A program made the translations under genes and the position numbers. The notes under the pieces were generated by a model. It was not told the DNA's origin. It did not search any database and saw nothing but the letters and a program-made list of their open reading frames with translations. Below are positions 46,009 to 58,430 of a stretch of 64,000 nt of DNA, piece by piece; position 1 is the first letter of the stretch, and each line of letters opens with the position of its first letter. Source of the stretch: Litoditis marina (Eukaryota; Nematoda; Chromadorea; Rhabditida; Rhabditidae); assembly GCA_964036275.1 (NCBI GenBank), contig OZ038434.1, forward strand, positions 33,503,279 to 33,567,278, in the 5' to 3' direction.

Positions 46009-47765
46009 GTTGTTGTAGATTTTATATTTATTCTATTAGCTTGTATACATTTCTCATTATATTATATCATTAATTTTGCATTTGTACGGTAGAGCTCTTT
46101 TTATTTCCCCTCCCTTAGGCATTGTTTTATACGTTTTCTGAGGCCAAAAAGGTATTACGTTGTAACCAATACCTACTTGTTCCTGTTGCAGAGTTCCTAG
46201 GGGTCGCTTTAGTATCTTTGTAGTTTGATCGCGGTTCATTTGGTCGTAATTCAAAGGTTCTGATGTGTTAAGGAAACTTCCTATTCATGTAGTTTCTATA
46301 ATTACCATTTATTCATTTGCCTTTTTTTGTGCTTTTGTTTCGCTTTTCTCATTTGCCTTTTCACCATTTCTCATTTGTTACTTATTTATTTTCCGTCTTT
46401 GTTACGCGGTTTTGTTGGGTACTTTGGTTATAATACTACTGTGATATACTAATAAATATGAACAAAGTTCAAAACTTGCCGCCCTCAATTCATCAAAACA
46501 AGACCGATATAATTGAATATATTTTATTGACTGAGATAATAGTTTAACGATACACGCCTTGTAGAAATCTATACGCGAGATGAGTTACCTAATAGACATT
46601 CATAAACGTTCACAAACGAAAAAGAGCAATAAACAAACAGCGAAAAAGGGATCTCAGAATCACACAAAACGCTCCCGAGCAGGTTCAATTTGCACTTGGT
46701 TTTGGAGAAATTCTGAGAAGAAAACAATGAGTGACTCGGTTTGACTTATGTGCAATTGGATGGGGGCCTGAGCTACGAAATACAAAAAATGTCGAAAAAC
46801 AAAACTAGAGACAAAAGTGAACACGGGGTCCGACAGCTGGGTAAACTACAGAACGTACCATCACAGAGACGGTATTTCTGCAATGACCGTATTCAGAAAA
46901 CTCTTCCTGCACTCTCCTTCGCAGCACGCTATTTTCGTGCTGTGACCGCGGGAGAGTTGTAGTTTGGTGAGTACGACCATTGTTACTAATATAAAACCCG
47001 GCTGTCTGACCCCGAACCAAAAACACGCGGGAGGATACAAATTTGGTGGCGTCTGTGCGCTGCACGGTGGTGATTATTACCCGTAGTACGAGTAGCGTCT
47101 CTGACGATTTTCCAAACAAAACGCGGACTTTCTCTCATTCAGCTCGAAATGGTGGCACGACTTTGTTGAAATTAGATGGCCTAGGTTACCTAGTTAGATG
47201 ATAATCATACTGACAAGTTGGCTTAGAAGACCATCTTTTACCTTCAACTCCTAGTTTTAATGAAAACAATCCTACAAAGTCGTCCCGAATTTGTCAACTA
47301 TGTACAATCTAACATACCAACACATGCTAGTCATATGATGTGCGAAAGGAACGTTGCGGTATTCCATTCATGTACACAGAAGTAACACCTAGCGACCTAA
47401 CAACAACAACAATTGAGAAAACAATAATAATAAAGACACATAGTCACACAGGGATGATAACGGGTTCAGTTTTGGTGACTTAGTAGGTAGAGTTTTGCCT
47501 ACTCAGCTACTAAAAGCGACTTACTGTAGGAGCAGTTATGAAAGAGTGCATGAAATACACAATAACTACTCCTAGCAGCGGGGTTGAGCTAGGATCACAC
47601 TTCAACCCACAAACTTGGAAGAACATACAAAAGATGAATATCAACTATCGACCATAGTTTGCAAACAAAGTATGAACCCAGCCCAACTAGTACAAATCAA
47701 TATCAAGGATGCTGATGAGAGAAACAAGAAACATGGCTTAATCGATACTTCTTGAGGTACACATT
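46009..47765. other. Intergenic region between convergent ERGIC3 and Tribbles genes
   Basis: AT-rich 3'-UTR and spacer sequence. It contains one half-site of the TTGTAGTTTGATC repeat (about 46217) and candidate poly(A) hexamers for both genes. The small ORFs here, such as a 104-codon minus-strand frame at 46805-47119, have no splice context or recognisable domain. Confidence 0.5.
46451..46456 (+). terminator. Candidate poly(A) signal for ERGIC3
   Basis: AATAAA lies 443 bases after the ERGIC3 stop and is the first canonical hexamer I saw there. The convergent Tribbles gene has its nearest minus-strand AATAAA at 46528-46523, so the two 3' ends may nearly meet. Confidence 0.35.
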
Positions 47766-50700
47766 CTAGACCGGAGCGGGATTTCCCATGGCAGCTCGTG
47801 CTGCTACCAGAAAATGCCGCGTGGACATCATAATGTTTCGCAGACTGTCCAACGCCCTTTGACCTTCACCAACATTTGTGAGCGACCTGAAAATAATCTA
47901 AAGCAAGTATTAAAACTGAACATGGGAAAGCACAACAGGCACGTTCTTAGAGTTATGTGTCATTTGTTTATTTGTTAACGACCTAAACATAATCTACAAT
48001 CAGTAAGAAGAGAGGAATGGGAAACTACAGTAGATCGTTGTGACACGTTCTCAAAGCTATTCGTTATCTGTCATGTCCGTTTGAACGCTCATCACCATAA
48101 CCCAAAAGCCCAATAGTGTAAACCTAACTGTATCTAAGTGAGAAGTACGTCTGACGATGAATAAGATACAGATTGATTGAAAAAAACTCTAAAGGTGCTG
48201 CTACGCCGAATCTAAACTCCATGGGGAACCCGAACACATATGTTGAGCTCCCATTCAAACCAAACATGAGCATTCAACTATCACCGTTAACCTCCATCTC
48301 TCCATCAGGACTCGTTAATATAATACTATAGTGAAAATGAACCGAAAAACTAACCGCCGAGGGGGTACGAGGTTATATTTCACAGGGAGAGGGAGAAAGA
48401 AAAATAAGAGAAAAACCAACCGCCTAGCCGGCAAACGAGGTTCCTCCAGCTCCATAAGATTGGACGACACTGCAGGTCGCCTCTCAGATACGAAGCCAGC
48501 GGAAGACAGTTCACCGAACAGTTCCTGCTGAAAACAAATGGAATCAATCAATGAATCAATGTCACGATTGGTATTGAAAGAATCTCAGCAATCCTTATCA
48601 CCATGTTCAACCTCAGACCGCCACCGTCGAATACATAGAGCGGAAAATACTCTATCGAGCTGTAACATCACCGAAATTCAATGGTTGTAATAAATGGTTA
48701 TAATAGCTCGAATTTCTCTTTTTTTTGTCTCAAGACCGCATGAGTTGAGTCCTACACAAACGTAAACAACCTTAAAAGTATCGTTGATCCATTCGGCTAT
48801 ATAACTCGCAAGATTGTCAAGATACGAAGTCGTTCGCAAAGCCATCAAAAACGAGCTTCTATTACCATTCCATCCAAATCGAAAAACGTGTCCGAAAACA
48901 CGCTACCCTTTGTTGGATAGCCACAGATCACTGACGGAGGTATATAGAATTGTGAAACTAACCGCCATTGACATGGTGATCGTCCTCTCGGTAGCACCGC
49001 GAGACGGTAGCGACCGGGTGGCCGTCGCCCAGGGGACAAAGCGCAATTCCTCGGCGGAGGGACGCTCGTGCGGGGCCTTCCTCAACAGGTTGAAGAGAAG
49101 GATTCGAGCTGGAAATGAACTAGTTTCAAGATGTAATATACATGTTTAATAAAACAACTTCGACACGTACACAAGTTGTGCCAGTGTTACCGGCTACCCT
49201 CGAATTCGAAAAATTCACTTGAGACAGACAGTTAAAGGTCAGTGTACTCCCGGTTCACAGCAGCGTGGTCACGAAAACCACTCAGAATTCAAATGTAGAT
49301 TTTTCTAGTTAAACGTTACTGATTTCCCACTCACCATGTCTACTAATCAGCGACGCGGGCGGAATCACAACTCGAGCCTGTTTGATCTTCTGGAACACTC
49401 CGACGGGAGTCTGGTCGTAGAACGGATATCTACCGAGCAGGAGCAGGTACAACAGAACCCCGAGACCCCACATGTCGGCAGACTTCCCCGAATAGCCACG
49501 ACCACAAGCGGATAGCACCTGAAACACACGAGTTATTTAATTGAACATGTAAATAGGATAGTGTAGGTTCGAGGGTTCGTAGAGTGAAACATCCCCATTG
49601 AAAAAACAAAGAGTTATAGGTCTCCTCTTGGCAGTTTTGAAATTACTTGAATCCCCCTAGCGCACATAATAAGACTGAACAAACTCTAGTGAGTTTTTTC
49701 AAACTTTCTTTTTTTCTGTCTACTCCATTCAGACAAATTCATTCGTATGTCAACAAACTCTAATGAACTATACAATCCCAATCCCAAGTGTTGAAGTCAT
49801 TCGAACCAACGAGTTCTTATTTCTTATAACCAGATAGAAAACTATTATAAGAAACTTTTCAGGGGTGTTTCTTGCACCTCACAAAAAATAGGTGTTCGAG
49901 TTCAAAATAAACAACAACAATTACCTCAGGTGGCACGTAGGCGGGACTTCCGAACTTCTCCCGAACCATATCGTCTTCCGGGTCGTCACAGACAACACAA
50001 TCGCACACGTGGGCTAACCTGATCGTACCTGAAACAAAGTCGGAATGAGAGCAAAATTAGGAGCAAGTTAACAAGATTACAAAGAACGGTCACAGACATA
50101 ACAGTAGAATTTGATGATTCGCAAATAGAATAGCAGTACGGAGAATGATATTGAACTGACCACTTTTCTCAATTACTAGCTTCTTTGGCTTCAAATCGCG
50201 CACAATGATTCCAAGAGAATGACAGAAGGACACAAGTCGGATGATCTGAAGGGTAGAAAACATGAGGCATTGTTCAAAATAGTACTTTCAATAAGAATTG
50301 TGGTAAACTTGACGTTTGACCCTCCACTGCACACTACAGTTGGGTCTAACTTCTACGATACGAATATGACGTAAACTCAGAAACGACCAACATTTGTACT
50401 TCTTTGGCTTTTGGCTATATACGCCATTAACCCAATTTTCGCAACACGCATTCTTTTCCTTTCTTCCCTTCTTATAAAAGATAAAGTGGAGAAACATTGT
50501 TGTCACACCTATAGTCCTATAAAAAAAAAGTTTTCTCACCTGCTCAAATATCGGCTTCACCTCGGCCTCCGTAATATGTACTCCCCTTTCTTGTGCAAAT
50601 GAGTGCAACGTCTTCTGATACACGGGAGAGAACATGACCAATCTGCCACTCATTTCCTCCACAACTTGGGATTTCGAGGGAAATACCTGATCCCTGCAAA

Positions 50701-53700
50701 CAGAGATTAGCCTAACCGAAAAGAAAAGTAACCGTTCAGATGATAACTAGGCAGGTCGGCTTGCTCTGTTCCCAGGTACACAGACAAACTCCTGACTGCT
50801 GATGCATCAGAAGTTGAACCGCCTTCATACCTCCGTTCCGGCATTCCGGGTCAGGAACCGGGCAAAGAGCAAGAAGCTCTGAAGGCAAAACCATCAGCCA
50901 TACACTAGCAGGGTTCGACTAAGTGACATAAAGGAGATCATTTTTAGATGTGAACACGTGAAAATCATTGAATTTTCATCAGAAATGGACAATTTTTCTT
51001 GTTTTTGGCGAAAATGTAGTCCGTTTTTCGAATTTTTTCGACTATTCGGACAACGTGACTGGTACCTGCCATCAGCGAAGAAAAACACCCACACATCAGT
51101 AATATGTGAATATACTTCAAATAATTGTCATTTTAATAGAAAATCAACAAGGTTCACGTCTGTAAATCGGAAAACAGGCTGCTTTTAGTAGAACAGTCAC
51201 ACCTTACTGGTGTGTAAACGCATAGAATTTGACCTGGGAAAATAGTGCAAAACATGAAAATAGTCGAAAGGCTCACCTCAACTCGTCGATGTCTCTTCCG
51301 TGATAGAATGATCGAGCGTCGTCCAACCGGCAGACAATCTTCGAGACAGCCATCGCTTCACTATCAGATAGTACCTGAATAAGATCGAGGATGAAACATC
51401 ATTAACATCAGTAAGGTTCGACTATACTTTTGAAAATCTTTTTAGATTTTGTTTTTGAAAGTGGTTGAAACGTTTTTGCCACATCCCACATCAGTAAATT
51501 TTCATCTTTTAAATATAATCTTTGAAAGTTTCAAGATTTTTTTGGCAATTCAGGTAAGTTTGTGCCAACTTCGAAAGAAACCATAAGTGTACATGTTGTG
51601 AACAGGTTTCCACGTTCGTTTTCATTTCAGTCCCCAAGAAAAATGTTGAATAGTTGGGAAATACTTGCCCGGTGAGCTTATGAGCTAGATTACAGCAAAT
51701 TGCATTACATTTCGCAATGTGCACTTGCCCGAAATACTTAACAATGCCCTTGTATTTCGAAACAGCAATAATTATAGCCACGTCATCTAAATTGGATGAC
51801 GAAAGACTGAGTACAAGTTACTCAACTACTCAGGATTCTCAGGAACCGGATGTTTTGAAAGCGGGGAGTCAGTTTTGAGGATAGTATCAAAAAATTCAAA
51901 ATTATGTCTGTTCCACCCAAAATTCGACCGAGAGACTCCAAACAGAGCGAAAACATGTATTATTATAACTTTATTGCAAAAATGACTATAATATCACCAA
52001 TTAAAGCTGGCAACTAACCCGACAATCAAATATTTCATTGGTAGACATGTGGACGGCCTTCGCTTCCCTCCCGGCACCAACCACCTTGAATTCGCCGACA
52101 ATCGAGTCATTTATCTGCAAAATGGTTGTTATTATTGTTATTATCCAAGACATCATATGCCACATTTAAGAAAAATGAAAAATGTAATTCTAGACGGGGG
52201 TATGATTTCCCGAGCATTCGCTCATATGACAAAGTCATTATAACGAAAACTATTTCTTCGTGATCGTGACGAAAAAAGGCCGAATCATAATCATCGATGC
52301 AAATACGCCCGAATTTCGTTATTTCTGTCAAAATTTTTTTCGAGGTTTCGCGGAAAAGAAGCTCGTTTCAAGAACGGATCTGACTATTCGGCCAAGCAGA
52401 CAATGCTTAACACTAGAAAATCTAGAAACAACCTACCAACGAGATAATGGTAGTGAGTGAGATATTTGTAACAAAACCATAACCAAAAAAGACCAAATTA
52501 TAATAATAACCTACCAATGGCTCAATACGTTGGTTGTGTTTCCCGCCGACTAGATGCCGACCACAGGCCGAGTCGAGGGAGGAGGAGGAGCACGAGAACT
52601 CGGACGAGATACTCTGCAAACAGATATCGATTAATAGAAGGTCAACAAAATTTGAAATTGAAACTCCTGCCCCAAACTCAGTACTTTACATGTAAAATCA
52701 TAATATGTAAAACAAAATCTAACAGTGATGGATGCAAAAACCAGCTTATCAGCTAATATTTAGAAACCATACTGTCACCCTCGACTTCATTTGTGCTGTA
52801 TTTTAAAGCTGGACGATTATGTGGACCAATCTCGTGTCAACGGTCCCTTAAACTGCAATTGAAATATGTAATGCAGTTTAAAGGACTGAAGCATTGGGAT
52901 TGGGATTGGACCTCATAATCGTCCTTCTTTATAACAAAAATGCGTGTTAGTGACCTACAACACCAACTTACCGCAGAAAAACAAAACGAAGAGCAGACCA
53001 TAGCTGGACAGACCGTTAGCGCTCGCGATACTGCTATCGACTGCCAGATAAATTACCCCAGCTATTGCGCAACCAAGATTCACGCGTTTTCCAGGTTTCA
53101 ACACCGTACTTTTTCCCCAGATTATGAAATCAGTGGCAATTTCTCAGGAAAGCAAAGATTTCGAAACCCTGTTCCAGACGCACCAAGCGTTAGCGCTGGT
53201 GAAAACACGCTAAACTCAGACGGCACGGTTTCCAAAAACCGAACGAGACAGGTTAAGTTAGACTGGAGCTTGAAAAACGTGAAAACCGACGAGTTTCATT
53301 GCGAAATCGAGCTACAAATTCGCCGCATTTCACGTCAATCAGTCCAACTTGGACTTGGTTTCGGATTGGCAAGTTTAACTAGAATAACAGGAAGATATTT
53401 TACAAGTTAACTCTGTCGGTTTTTTATAGCGTCGATCCAATTGCAGGTCGTCAGAAACCCTTATGAAATGCAACGCTTTTTTGATGAGAAAACGGCTTCC
53501 TCTGAGGTGTGGGTGTCAAAACACAATGCTAACATTTTGTAGGAGAAATGCCATTTAGCGTGTTTTTTTATATGAAAACTTAAAATCTAGTCCAGCTTAC
53601 CGAGATAGAAGACTGCGAGTCCGACTCATCAGATAGGACCGATACGGCGCTGTCGTGGCGACTTCGCTTGATCGAATCCGTCAACGAGTCGTCGTCAGAC

Positions 53701-54365
53701 GAGGAATCTGTGGCCGATTCCAAGGAGTGGGACAGGGAGGAAGGCACTCTGAGGGCGGGAGGCACTAGACTAGTCTGGAAGGTGGAACATGGTTTATTAC
53801 GTTGTTCAGCTTATGATAGTTTATGTTACACAGTTTAGTTTATACATTGTATACCTACTAACATCTCCGCCAAAGTCGCGGTGGTCGGTGTCAGCACACA
53901 CCAGTAAAGTTTGACTATTTCGTAAAAATAAAAAGGAACCGTTTTTTATACTAAAATACGCGAAGATGTATATGTTTGCATCAAAGAACCAAACTTTTCC
54001 GATATTAGCGTGAAAGTGAAAGTAGGCTCTTTTTGAAAACTTGTGACAGCTGCAGTGAGAATTGCAGAATTTGTGTCGCGGCTCGAAAAAGAAGGGGTCT
54101 CGAGTCACATGAGTGCACGGCATGACCAAGAATAACCTCATTAAACACATTCAAAGGCAAGAATGAAAGTGAAAACTATCGAATTTGACAAACTCACTTC
54201 TATAATTGGCAATGGCAAGGCTAGAGAGTTGGCGGCGGGTCGTTTTTTGGCCATCGAAGGGCGGCGCGAAGCGGCAAGCGGAAGGGGCGCACGCGGCACG
54301 GCCACCACATCTTGAGACGACGCAAGAAGAGAGGTAGTATCCAAGGAAAATGTAGAATCCGACAT
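47766..54365 (-). CDS. nipi-3: Tribbles-family pseudokinase (12 exons, 511 aa)
   Basis: Exons in transcript order: 54365-54198, 53774-53601, 52613-52515, 52114-52019, 51374-51277, 50693-50540, 50245-50161, 50028-49925, 49518-49335, 49108-48963, 48527-48421, 47886-47766. All phases agree and it ends in TAG. Residues 1-147 are a serine-rich, acidic, probably disordered arm. The pseudokinase runs from about 148 to 414: a degenerate glycine loop, EAKAVH (164-169), VRDLKPKK (278-285) where the catalytic-loop Asn is Lys, RLAHVCD in place of DFG, GSPAYVPPE (318-326) and SADMWGLGVLLYLLLLGRYPF. The helical end (RILLFNLLRKAPHERPSAEE) matches Tribbles. Tribbles proteins are scaffolds that bind C/EBP-type factors or ligases rather than phosphorylate. 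The C-terminal tail shows no clear COP1-binding motif. NIPI-3 is the C. elegans Tribbles homologue, and I use that symbol by homology. The start lies two bases after a TTTCAG acceptor. Confidence 0.9.
50899..51067. mobile_element. CATACACCAGTAAGGT hairpin MITE, Tribbles intron 5
   Basis: Older copy (CATACACTAGCAGGGTTCGAC, right end GACTGGTACCTG). A second partial copy follows at about 51092-51215. Confidence 0.7.
52803..52931. mobile_element. Hairpin MITE, GGACGATTATGTGG family, Tribbles intron 2
   Basis: Full copy with a duplicated GGGATT in the right arm. It lies directly upstream of the 156-codon intronic open frame. Confidence 0.75.
52940..53410 (+). other. 156-codon open frame inside Tribbles intron 2, opposite strand
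   Basis: An uninterrupted frame in the intron between Tribbles exons 2 and 3, on the other strand. It begins just after a hairpin MITE (52803-52931). The protein is polar with no signal, membrane segment or motif that I recognise. The length is above chance for AT-rich intron. It may be part of a mobile element or an unspliced piece of a nested gene. I do not assert that it is translated. Confidence 0.2.
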
Positions 54366-55599
54366 TACTGAAAGGGTAGGTATTGATTAATTACATCATT
54401 GGTGGAAACTATCACTAACTACCAATATCTAACCTCTGAACTCAATTTGCTTTGATTTTTGATACAGAATAAATAATCAGGTAGCCCCATGTAGGGGTGG
54501 GTGAAACCACAATGATAATATATGGAAGTCGACGACAGAGACAGCCAACAATCATAGGATAAGATAGAGATAGATTATAGATAGACAAAAGAAGTGTATG
54601 AGAAATGAATAGGAACGTTCAAAAGATAAGGTAGGTAAGTAAAAACTAATTGAGATAGATGGATATGAGACGTGTATGAGAAATTGATAGAAAAGTAGAG
54701 AAGTTCATAAGATAGGCAAGACTAGAAACCCGATGTCAAACTGTAGTAGTAAGAAGAAGAACGTTCTATCACCATGTTGAAGAAGGCAAACTGTGAAATG
54801 TATGATTCAAGAATGAGAGTTGGATGATTCAGATGAGAGCAGGTCAAATGATTCGGTTAATCTTATTTAGTGAACAAATAATATTTGAAACAGACATCGC
54901 TCGCGCAGTTCTCATGCGGTGTCTAGCCACGCCCACATTTCATCACAATGACTCCGCACTATGTAAATTTCGCACGTACATATAAGAAACGCTATCTATG
55001 CGGCAGCGTTATTGCGAAATATCTCACTGTACGCGTATTTCGTAACTAACGTAACATAAACAGGACATGATACGCAAACCTTACCGGAAATTTCCTGGAT
55101 TTCCATAACAAAAAACACAAAATGCTCAAACCCCAGTCAAACCCGCTGATTCTCAGTCGTTCTCATACAAAACATTGGTGTAGAGCCTGCAAAAGCACAG
55201 TCAATACCAAAAATACTTGTGTTTTGAGCCAATTTGTCCTAATTTCAAAGAAGCTCCATTATCGTGACGTGATGAGGAGTGAGTGGAGGATTCCAAGAAA
55301 CTGAAGAAATCCATCGAGAAGGCTACAGAAGTCAGACATGAGAAGAGTAGGGAAGAGAGTACAAGGAACTACTAGATGAGTCGATGACGGTATGTTCTAG
55401 TTGAAAACTACCCTGAAAACAATTGTAAAATTTATAAACCGATTGAAATACACTTCCGAATGGCGTCTTCCCTCTAAGCGTCAAGCTTACAGGCTTAGTT
55501 TCGAAGAAATTATAGTTTGAAAGCACTCACCTAATGAGATGAAAAGCAATCCGTTGAAAGCTGGGATCTTCTGAATATGACACGCCAGAGGCGCCTAAT

Positions 55600-55910
55600 C
55601 AGCAAGACCGTTCCATCCTGTCAGATTTGAATAGGGGAGGGGTCGACTAATGCAGCGGCGGTTCACGTAGGTTCACGTAACTTTCAGTTACCTCACTTTT
55701 TGGAAAAGTAAACTAGCGTCACCACACACACACGTGAGACCACCGCTGATTGCCGGAGCCGCGACGCGGAGCGCAGCTCGACCGCGACGCGTACATCCAT
55801 TCTAAGGGGGCGGCGCGAGCGCCTCTCATTGGTCGAAACCGGCCGATTTCATCACCTCGCGTGACGTTTTGCTAGGCTTGCGAAACTCGGCGAGAGGCCC
55901 GTTTTAGTCT
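55600..55910 (-). promoter_or_regulatory. CpG-rich candidate promoter upstream of the Tribbles gene
   Basis: This stretch, 1.2-1.5 kb upstream of the Tribbles start, is much richer in GC and CG dinucleotides than its surroundings. It holds a GGGGGCGGCG box, an ATTGG (inverted CCAAT) and a TGACGT core within about 80 bases. No coding exon is visible between it and the first Tribbles exon. The assignment rests on position and composition only. Confidence 0.25.
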
Positions 55911-56631
55911 AGATAATAGTACACCGAAATGATGAAATAGTTGGAAAGTAGCAATTGTGAAACTGGCGCTTTCTAGTTTTGGTCTTAAAGAGAATTATCA
56001 CGCAAAACGTGAAAGCGCATGATAAACTGTGTAGTTTGGTTTTAGCTCGTCGTTGTCTTTAATAAAACTGAAAATTTTGTAACTTCAAACATGGAGGGGA
56101 AGTTGGACTCACCCCGGCTTACCAGACACTGTGTTTTTTCTCTGGTTGAGCTCAATTTATGTTAGGTTTTTTCCCAATGTTTTTATAGTAAGCCGCTCCT
56201 AACTTGAGTTCCAATCAACCAAAATAATAGCGCATATCATATTTGCTCTGGAAATACTCACAGTTTCATCATATACCTGAGTTAATTAACTAAAAATACG
56301 TTTTTCAACTAAATAGGCTGTCACAGGCTGTCAGGTTGCCACCAACCACTCTCTAGTATTTATTTACAGCCGGTTGAGCATAAAACCAGGCTGTGCAAGC
56401 AAAGGGTGTTCAAACTATGCGGTTTCGTCATCTTTCTCAGCTTCTTACTCATTTTTAGTTGCTAAGATATACCAGTAAAATTTAGTTTTACACAAAAAGG
56501 AGTACGTTTTTAAAAGAAGATATCCCATTTCTTGAATTATTGACGATTATGACAGTTTTACAGAGTTTTGATCATCAAACACAGAAAATGATAAATGTAC
56601 AAAATATCCCTTAGAGAATATTTTCGTTGAC

Positions 56632-56905
56632 TAAACGAACCGCGAACTAGTCACTGAGAACAGAACCGCAGCCATGGAACCTGGTTTTGAAAATCGGTCC
56701 GTTTTCGAGTGAATGGCTCGAATCGAACCGATTTCAATACTAATCATTTTATTTAGTTGATTCACTGGAGAATCGCGACAGTGCCATTCAGTGGGCCTGA
56801 GAACAACCTCACTTGGTTCGCGGTTCGGTTGCAAGGGAGTTGGTTCTCCAGTTACTGGTTCGTGGTACGATTCCCAAAGATCTCGGTTCTCGAGTGAATT
56901 AGGCA
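56632..56905. mobile_element. Palindromic MITE, CACTGGAGAACCGG family
   Basis: Diverged copy with AACCGCGAACTAGTCACTGAG and GGTTCTCCAGTTACTGGTTCG. Several ATTCACTGGAGAA/TTCTCGAGTGAATT pairs. Confidence 0.65.
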
Positions 56906-57178
56906 GTGCCAAACTTAAGGTTCTGTCTCCCGCCCGAATCGAATCTGCGAGCAAAATATTCGCAGCGAGCGCTAACCACTGCGCTATTAGAGCACATAAG
57001 AGCAGGCTTTGGAATCGAAAACATGTGTGCGTACACAGCGGAAATGGAGATATACAGTATCCGTCCGCCTTCCCATTGGCGACGACTATAGGCAGTGCTG
57101 TCTTAATCGGCAGTTCACGATTTGCGCTCTTCAAATATGCGCCACGGTTCGCTCTTTCCACAGCCGGCAACATACTAT

Positions 57179-57427
57179 GGCCAATTCTACAACTAACCGG
57201 GTTCTCAGGTAACCTAACCCTTTTTTGGTAACCTATTTTTCAGGTTACTTAGTAGGTAACCTGGAAGTAACCTAAAAATGAAATCCGGTTACCGTTCAAA
57301 GTAACGGTAAAAACCACATTTTGCGTTAGAAAAACAGGTAACCGGTTACCTACTGAGGTAACCTGAAAAAGAGGTTACCAAAAAAGGGTTAGGTTACCTA
57401 AAAACCCGGTTAGATATAGAATTCACC
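57179..57427. mobile_element. Hairpin MITE, AACCGGGTT family, intergenic copy
   Basis: It shares both ends and most of the interior with 35653-35917. A more diverged relative lies at about 18418-18530 in RING intron 3. Confidence 0.75.
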
Positions 57428-57465
57428 ACATACTCTACAGCGCATGTTGTCGAATCCCGCTGTGT

Positions 57466-57535
57466 TTGTAGTTTGATCCCGTCGGCTCTCGGTCGAAATT
57501 TGTAAAAACCGGCGTGATTCGAGATCAGAGTACAA
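57466..57535. repeat. TTGTAGTTTGATC hairpin (example of a family of about 15-20 copies)
   Basis: TTGTAGTTTGATCC ... GGTCGAAATTTG ... GAGATCAGAGTACAA, 70 bases. Further copies: 17059-17121, 36066-36130, 41249-41330, 45010-45053, 45664-45735, 57748-57815, 58129-58197, 58947-59016, 61281-61349, 61759-61817, 62473-62516 and 62542-62770 (split by an insert), plus half-sites near 10627, 18690, 40484, 46217 and 59898. Confidence 0.75.
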
Positions 57536-58209
57536 CCAACATTTCGTCATTCCCTGAAACTGAGAATTGTGTGCAGAAGGAGTTAGGTTCTGACGCCATG
57601 ATTATTATCACGCTGACACCAGTCATAGATCAAACTATAGATCAAACCACAGTCTCTCTGCTCATTCCCTAGTCCCTACAGTACAGGGTTCGCCCTTCTC
57701 GAAGCATGCCTATACCGTATACGGAATGTTGCTGTATCCCGCTTTCTTTGTAGTTTGATGCCAGTGCTTATTGGTCGAAAGTGCATTCTGGTGTGTATTT
57801 ACACCAAACTACAACACCTATTCGATCACTGCCTATAGTGAGCGGAGCACTTTAATTTCGTAATAACGTCTAGAAAGGTCTGAAAATCATCTTATTTCTA
57901 TATCAGCAAGGTCGATTGCGAAATTGATAACAACATGATTGGCCAATAACCCTTTCTCATCTCATTTTCACCCATTCAAACCGCAGCTTTGGCGCCAATT
58001 GTCGAATCAAATTATTGAACAATATGTAGTGATAAAATGGTTAGTGACAGCAAGTCTGTTCATGTCAAAAACTGCGCAATATCTAGAAAGTGGGTTATTA
58101 TGTACAAGTAGCTGTGTTCTGCTGTGTTTCTAGTTTGATCTTGCTGTGACTTTCTCGTAATCCAAAAGTTCTTGTGTGCGCACGGATCAAACTACAATTT
58201 TGCCTACAT

Positions 58210-58430
58210 GCACGGTACCTCGTTAACTCTGAAGTGGAAAACCGAGTTGTTTACCAAGGTTCGCCCCACCAAATTGGTCACTAGTTGATATCAAGTTGTG
58301 AAATCAAAGATTGGTGCACAATTGTGCACCAAGTTCTCGGTAAAAAGTCTGATCCTTGATTTACAACTTTGGTTTTCGACAAACCTCGGTAAACAACTCG
58401 GTTTTTAACTTCAGAGAACTTAAAAACACG
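58210..58430. mobile_element. Hairpin MITE with AACCGAGTTGTTTACC arms
   Basis: CTCTGAAGTGGAAAACCGAG pairs with CTCGGTTTTTAACTTCAGAG, and the centre GATTGGTGCACAATTGTGCACC is itself a palindrome. Confidence 0.8.

Noticed and set aside
56631..57231. 180- and 146-codon overlapping ORFs on opposite strands
   Set aside because: They lie across a palindromic MITE and its flank; translations are mirror artefacts of GGTTCGGTTC repeats and show no domain.
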